Assembly (NCBI RefSeq): GCF_964204645.1
Contig: NC_134034.1
Location: 9,667,414-9,731,413 of the forward strand
DNA: 64,000 bases
Direction of reading: 5' to 3'
Source of the DNA: Tubulanus polymorphus
Taxonomy: Eukaryota > Nemertea > Palaeonemertea > Tubulaniformes > Tubulanidae
Shown: one piece after another, positions 59,400 to 64,000 of the stretch
Position numbering within the stretch: the stretch's first letter is position 1
Layout: each line of letters starts with the position of its first letter
Position numbers and translations under genes: made by a program
Notes under the pieces: model-generated
The model's input: the letters and a program-made list of their open reading frames with translations, nothing else
Databases searched by the model: none
What the model was told of the DNA's origin: nothing

Positions 59400-59575
59400 A
59401 ACCTTCGTGCGTCTACACCGCATTAGGGTGTAGTAACGGAGTTGCCGCGATGTATTGATTTAATAATTGATTAGTTAAAATTTCTAATGAAAGATGGCAG
59501 CACCTGTCAAACATAGTGAAAGTTAGTAACTAACTATACACTGCATCGCGGTGTAGACGCTCGATAGCTTTATAC
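59400..59575. mobile_element. decayed fragment of the TTAA MITE
   Basis: Keeps GTGCGTCTACACCGCA, GATGGCAGCACCTGTCAAAC and GCGGTGTAGACGC but has lost both TTAACCC edges. Confidence 0.7.
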
Positions 59576-59834
59576 AATGAACTGGGGTCTTCTGGGCTGC
59601 AGTTTTTTTCTGTTTTTTTACTTCGAGTACTTAGATATTTTTGTTTCTACCCCAGATCGTTTAAAGAATATGAAGCATGGCGTATTGTGGTATCGGATCA
59701 TTTTGGTGGGTTTGATTTGTGATTCTGTTGCGTTTATCTCGGTCGAAGTATCATGCGTTCAACGTCTCAATCGCAGATTACCAGGCGCCTTCACCTTTTC
59801 GATATTTCATCAGTAATTTTGGATTGTTTAGGAT

Positions 59835-60110
59835 TTCATGATTGAAAATAAACTACAATCGTACCAGACATTAGACATTCTATCAGCACACTTTCAAAAA
59901 CTGATCGTCCATATTTCACATGTGTTCAGTACTTCACCTGAGACGTCTTTAATTGAAAATGAACTACGAACACCAGATATTAAACATTTTATCAGCACAC
60001 TTTCAGAAACTGATCGTCCAAAATTCATTATCATTGAATGCCTCGATGGGTGCAGGCTCCAGGTCTAGGGGGTTGGTTCCGGGCTGCAGATTAGTGATAC
60101 CTGGAAAGAA
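59835..60110. repeat. 115-bp dispersed repeat, two tandem copies
   Basis: ATTGAAAATGAACTAC, CACCAGAtATTAAAC-like and CACTTTCAGAAACTGATCG segments repeat at about 120 bp. Followed by GGCTGCAGATTAG. Related copies lie at 10330, 12270, 34100 (reversed) and 47460. Confidence 0.7.
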
Positions 60111-60782
60111 ATGTTTTTTTTTTTTTTTTCAATTTTTTGTTCTCAAACAAAGCTCGACAATATTGTTTGTTTGTGAATTCTGGATCTTCGATGGTGATAT
60201 TTTTTTCTGTCGTGCGCTGCGGTGACCGCGACGATTTTCTTTGACCGATGTTTTTTAACGATGGCGAAATGTTGTGAGCTCGTCGTTGTTTAAAAACAGA
60301 TCGAGGGGAATTCGAAAAGCGTGAAGAAAAATAGAGAAGCCGAAATGTTTCTCGAGTCGGGATCGAGTTCATTTGGCAACTGTGATATCCCTGAATTCGG
60401 AGCCTAGCAGCGGATTTTAACGAAATGCCCGCGGCAGTACCGATTCGGTTCTTCTAGCGCGCTCACTGGGCCTGGTTTCGCGAAAGAAGTTAACTCGTAG
60501 ATTATCAGTTGATTTTTGCAGTTGGTTGTTGCATTACGATTTGGATGAGGATGACGACGTAAACGAGAAACTGTTTTAAGCTTTAACTTTTTGCGAATCC
60601 CGTTCGGAGGGGGGGCAGTGTTTGGGTTTCTTCTGTGGTTATGAAGCGAGGAAGATTGTTTGCTTTAAAACTCTGTGAATTGTTTAATTTCCCGTGTGTG
60701 TGTATATATATGTACATGTATAAATGAGAAAAAAGTAATTGAAAAAATGAAAGACAAATTGTGTCATTGTAGTCTTTTTGTC

Positions 60783-60788
60783 AATAAA
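60783..60788 (+). terminator. candidate polyadenylation signal of CDK12
   Basis: AATAAA in an AT-rich context 3.0 kb past the stop; preceded by a pumilio-like TGTACATGTATAAAT at about 60711. Confidence 0.3.
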
Positions 60789-61617
60789 ATTAAATATATG
60801 ATTTAGCTCATTGTTGTCGTATTAGGAGTTTGAAGTTTGTCATGGTATTAAACAATCCACCAGAACCTGCTACAGTAGACTTGTAAAGTCTATTGCCTTA
60901 GAGGAATATCCCATGCCCCGACAAAACCGTATAAGGCCACTGTTAGGATCTACGGAAAACATTGCATTACAACGAATTTGGCAACGTTATAAAGAATGGT
61001 AATTTCTTGGGGGCCCATCGAATCTTCAGATGCATACCAGTACCCTTAATATAACAATCAACCTCCACTTATGCCTTTTCAATGATCAAAAACGCCCTTA
61101 AATGTGTCACAAGACCTTCGAAAAGTACGTATTGGATCCTTCTGGTATTCGTCTGTCCATAGAAGTGAAAGCGCTTACACTTCTATGGTCTGTCCAAGGA
61201 CTTGGGTGACAAAATCGGTAAGTGGTTTTTTTTGTTCCTTGTGATATTCTGTATGTTCATTTTATTGTCTAATTTACAGTTCTGTTTTCTATTGCATGTC
61301 ATTTGCTATGTAGCCTGTGTTTTATAAAGAAATACAAATGGAAAGTCAAGAAGGTTAAGTCTTTCATGTGAATTTGTAGAGACTAAAGGGGCGGCGGAGA
61401 GAAACGGAATATTTAGGACAACATTAGTCCGGTGGTTGGACAAGCTCTTGTTTCGAAAAGGATTACGGAGTAGGACAGGCTGGTTTACCCAATGAAAATG
61501 TATCGATATCTTGACTAAAATAAAAAAAAATGTAAAGGGCAAAAGATGGATGAATTCAAATTAGGTTTTATTTCTAGGAACGAGCAGGCTCTGGGAAGCG
61601 AGCGTATTTATGTATGA

Positions 61618-61802
61618 TGACGTCATCGTTGATTAGTGATTTCCCCGAAACTTCACTTCCTGGATAGATTACTTATTCATTTAGAGTGGGAGAAATTTTC
61701 TGATGAAAACGGATTCGAGTGAATTCGTCCAGGAGATCGAATAGAAACCACGACGGACGATAGGCTGACGAGACCGAGAACGTTATTAAAAGTATTCGAA
61801 AC
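61618..61802 (+). promoter_or_regulatory. probable UBE2D promoter and 5' UTR exon
   Basis: A perfect TGACGTCA at 61618-61625 is followed about 180 bp later by a donor AACC|GTGAGT at 61803. A matching acceptor (TTCATTTGTAG) ends at 62292, 45 bp before the UBE2D ATG. The intron is inferred from these signals. Confidence 0.4.
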
Positions 61803-62313
61803 CGTGAGTCGCTATTTTAATCGAGAAATTGTATATTTATTTATTTATTGGTTGGTTGGTTTATCGATGATTGAGAGTAGAAATTTTGAAAAGAGGTGTT
61901 TCCGTTCCATTGACCAAGAAAAAACTCGGGTCTTATTGAAAATAATTCCGATATTATTGCCTGTTCTCATGAATTGTCTTGGTTTGTAAAAATATCCGAT
62001 CGTGAAACTAAACCACAGATAGATTTACTGACTACTCAAAGCGTTTTGTAACCAACTTGAAATACTGTCTGGAACTCTGAATTTCGACTAAACTGTGGCA
62101 CAGAATTTTACCCAACCCTGTGTGGTCACTGACTTAAAACGGCAGTCAGGTTACTGACTAAACTGCAGTCTGGTTACTGACTAAATGGTAGTCCGATAAT
62201 GGAATCATATTTTCGGGTAGGCCTTTACCCACGCCTTACAACCATCTGTCTACTCTGTCCACTTAATAACGTTTCATTTCCTTCATTTGTAGGTTGACGA
62301 AAAGCAGTTTTAA

Positions 62314-62781
<468 letters not shown>

Positions 62782-62948
62782 AGCGTGCGGGCGTCGCGAG
62801 TGAGACACCGCGAGCGGGTTTAAACCGTTTGAAAAAACGCTACGGATCTGCGTTATGACGATAATCGATAAGAGAAGCCCGCGATAATAACGAAAAATTT
62901 ATCTTCGGTATTCCTGAAGACGGCTGATAGAATATAGCCGAAATATCG

Positions 62949-62954
62949 AATAAA
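62949..62954 (+). terminator. candidate polyadenylation signal of UBE2D
   Basis: AATAAA 168 bp after the UBE2D stop, inside a short repeat-like phrase (TATTCCTGAAGACGGCTGAT then AGCCGAAATATCG) whose relative is at about 27628. Confidence 0.5.
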
Positions 62955-62964
62955 CTACGACTAC

Positions 62965-63305
62965 AGGGTCCCTACAACTCCGTGATTCTACTCCTTGTTA
63001 ACCAACCATATTTTTCAAGGTCCTTGAATATCCTTGAATTTGAGCAAAATACCCAAAAGTCCTTGAAAATTCCTTGAATTTTGAGAAATTGGCAATTAGA
63101 AAATGTTTAGGTTTTAAGCCTAGTTATTATACACACAGATTCCACTGAATGAAATTTACTGAGTTTACTGAAATCAGCAGTACTGATTTAGGAGGAGTCT
63201 ACAGCGATTGGGATATGAAAGTGATGCCGACACTCTTCTCGAAATTTGAAATGTTCTCCTTGAAAACTCCTTGAATTCTGGAATCGCTGATCTGTAGGGA
63301 CCCTG
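62965..63305. repeat. dispersed repeat, reversed AAGGAGTTT family
   Basis: Reverse-oriented copy of the repeat at 18335 and 30297: CAGGGTCCCTACAACTCC, TTCCTTGAATTTTGAGAAAT, TTTAGGAGGAGTCTACAG, ending ATCTGTAGGGACCCTG. The matching edges (GGGTCCCTAC and GTAGGGACCC) look like short inverted ends. Confidence 0.65.
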
Positions 63306-63821
63306 CGCTAGGTCAAGGAAACATTTTTGGGCTTTGTATCATTTTCTCGTTGTTATTGGTCGGTTTTCTATAAAGAAACTGACGTTCTTTATTCCCGGAC
63401 TGTGTTCAAACTGCCATCTATTGTTCATTTTATCATCAACTCGCTTTTTGGGTTTTTTTTTCTAGTTTATGTTTCCAAATCGTAATTTTCAGACCAATCT
63501 GCGTGATTTTGTCTAGATAAGACCGGGCTAATACTTTGACCCGGATTTATTGCGGGTTATGGCACCTCCACCAGATATTACCATTTCTAAACCACTTGAT
63601 TTTCTGACGATTTATTATATATATTTTTTCGCAGATCTGAATTTTAACGACAAGGTCTGAAATATTTTTTCGTGAAGCTGTCTCATTTTCCTGTGATAGT
63701 GATGTTAGAATGATGAAAGTAGAAATTGTTGACTTAGTGTTATACTTATTGAATGTTTTTTGGGTAATAGGTCTCTGCTTTGCCTGATATTGTAAGTTTT
63801 TGATAGTTGGTTCATTAGCAT

Positions 63822-63904
63822 CCTCCCTCGGCAGGGATTTGAACCTGATGGCATCGAGACTCGTCGCAGTATGAAGGTCCTGCCACACTAGCTACACGCG
63901 CAGC
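63822..63904 (-). repeat. tRNA-derived SINE head
   Basis: On the minus strand TAGCTAGTGTGG resembles an A box, and CAGGTTCAAATCCCTG forms a T-arm with a B box at about the right distance. The presumed acceptor ends do not pair, so it is not a functional tRNA gene. Confidence 0.45.
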
Positions 63905-64000
63905 TTAGATGATATCATTATTAGCCAATCAGATATCCCGTTTTATCTTAGCCCGTAAAATTTACCTCAGTGATTATACAACGAGCAATCTGATTGGTGC

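Larger units (their letters stand above)
57736..60800 (+). other. CDK12 3' flank, probable long 3' UTR
   Basis: After the CDK12 stop there is no further exon. A (GAT)n run at 58021-58075 and pieces of other repeats (decayed TTAA MITE at about 59400-59575, 115-bp repeat at 59835-60110) occupy it. The clearest AATAAA is at 60783-60788. Whether transcription reaches that far is inference; short open frames here have no support. Confidence 0.4.

Noticed and set aside
59577-59816. Hydrophobic 79-codon plus-strand frame past CDK12
   Set aside because: Begins in a decayed MITE and has no support as a gene.

Overview
This is eukaryotic nuclear DNA: AT-rich, with spliced genes, long introns and very many tandem and short inverted repeats. 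The proteins are bilaterian-like and the repeat content resembles a marine invertebrate, possibly a spiralian, but I cannot name the species. Exons are rich in codons ending in CG, while introns and intergenic DNA are AT-rich.

Four genes are well supported. On the minus strand, a class I myosin of the Myo1D/1G type has 20 coding exons (32160 down to 15942, 1017 residues). Upstream of it on the same strand is an inositol polyphosphate 1-phosphatase (INPP1; 6 coding exons, 42087 down to 37441, 383 residues). Head to head with INPP1, on the plus strand, is a CDK12/CDK13 transcription kinase (10 coding exons, 44248 to 57735, 1367 residues). Downstream on the same strand is an intronless UBE2D-type ubiquitin-conjugating enzyme (62338 to 62781, 147 residues). 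The exon joins were checked by hand: every junction is in phase and keeps family motifs. One Myo1D intron uses a GC donor. Two further phase-0 minus-strand exons rich in Gln, His, Tyr and Pro (7327 to 9273) belong to a fifth, unidentified gene.

Between and inside these genes are repeats. They include a 3.4 kb array of 43-bp units (1612-4999), three arrays of one 60-bp dyad-bearing unit (11.4, 35.8 and 51.4 kb), and an 80-bp unit at three loci. There is also a 21-bp minisatellite beside a Myo1D splice donor, six full copies of a roughly 280-bp element with TTAA ends (piggyBac-like MITE), and a 506-bp foldback element. A perfect 70-bp inverted repeat lies between INPP1 and CDK12.

The genes do not form a pathway: Myo1D is an actin motor, INPP1 an inositol phosphatase, CDK12 an RNA polymerase II CTD kinase and UBE2D a ubiquitin E2. 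Their linkage is of interest because human relatives lie on the chromosomes carrying HOXA, HOXB and HOXD, so the window may keep part of an ancestral linkage group. I found no CRISPR array, operon, rRNA or convincing tRNA gene.
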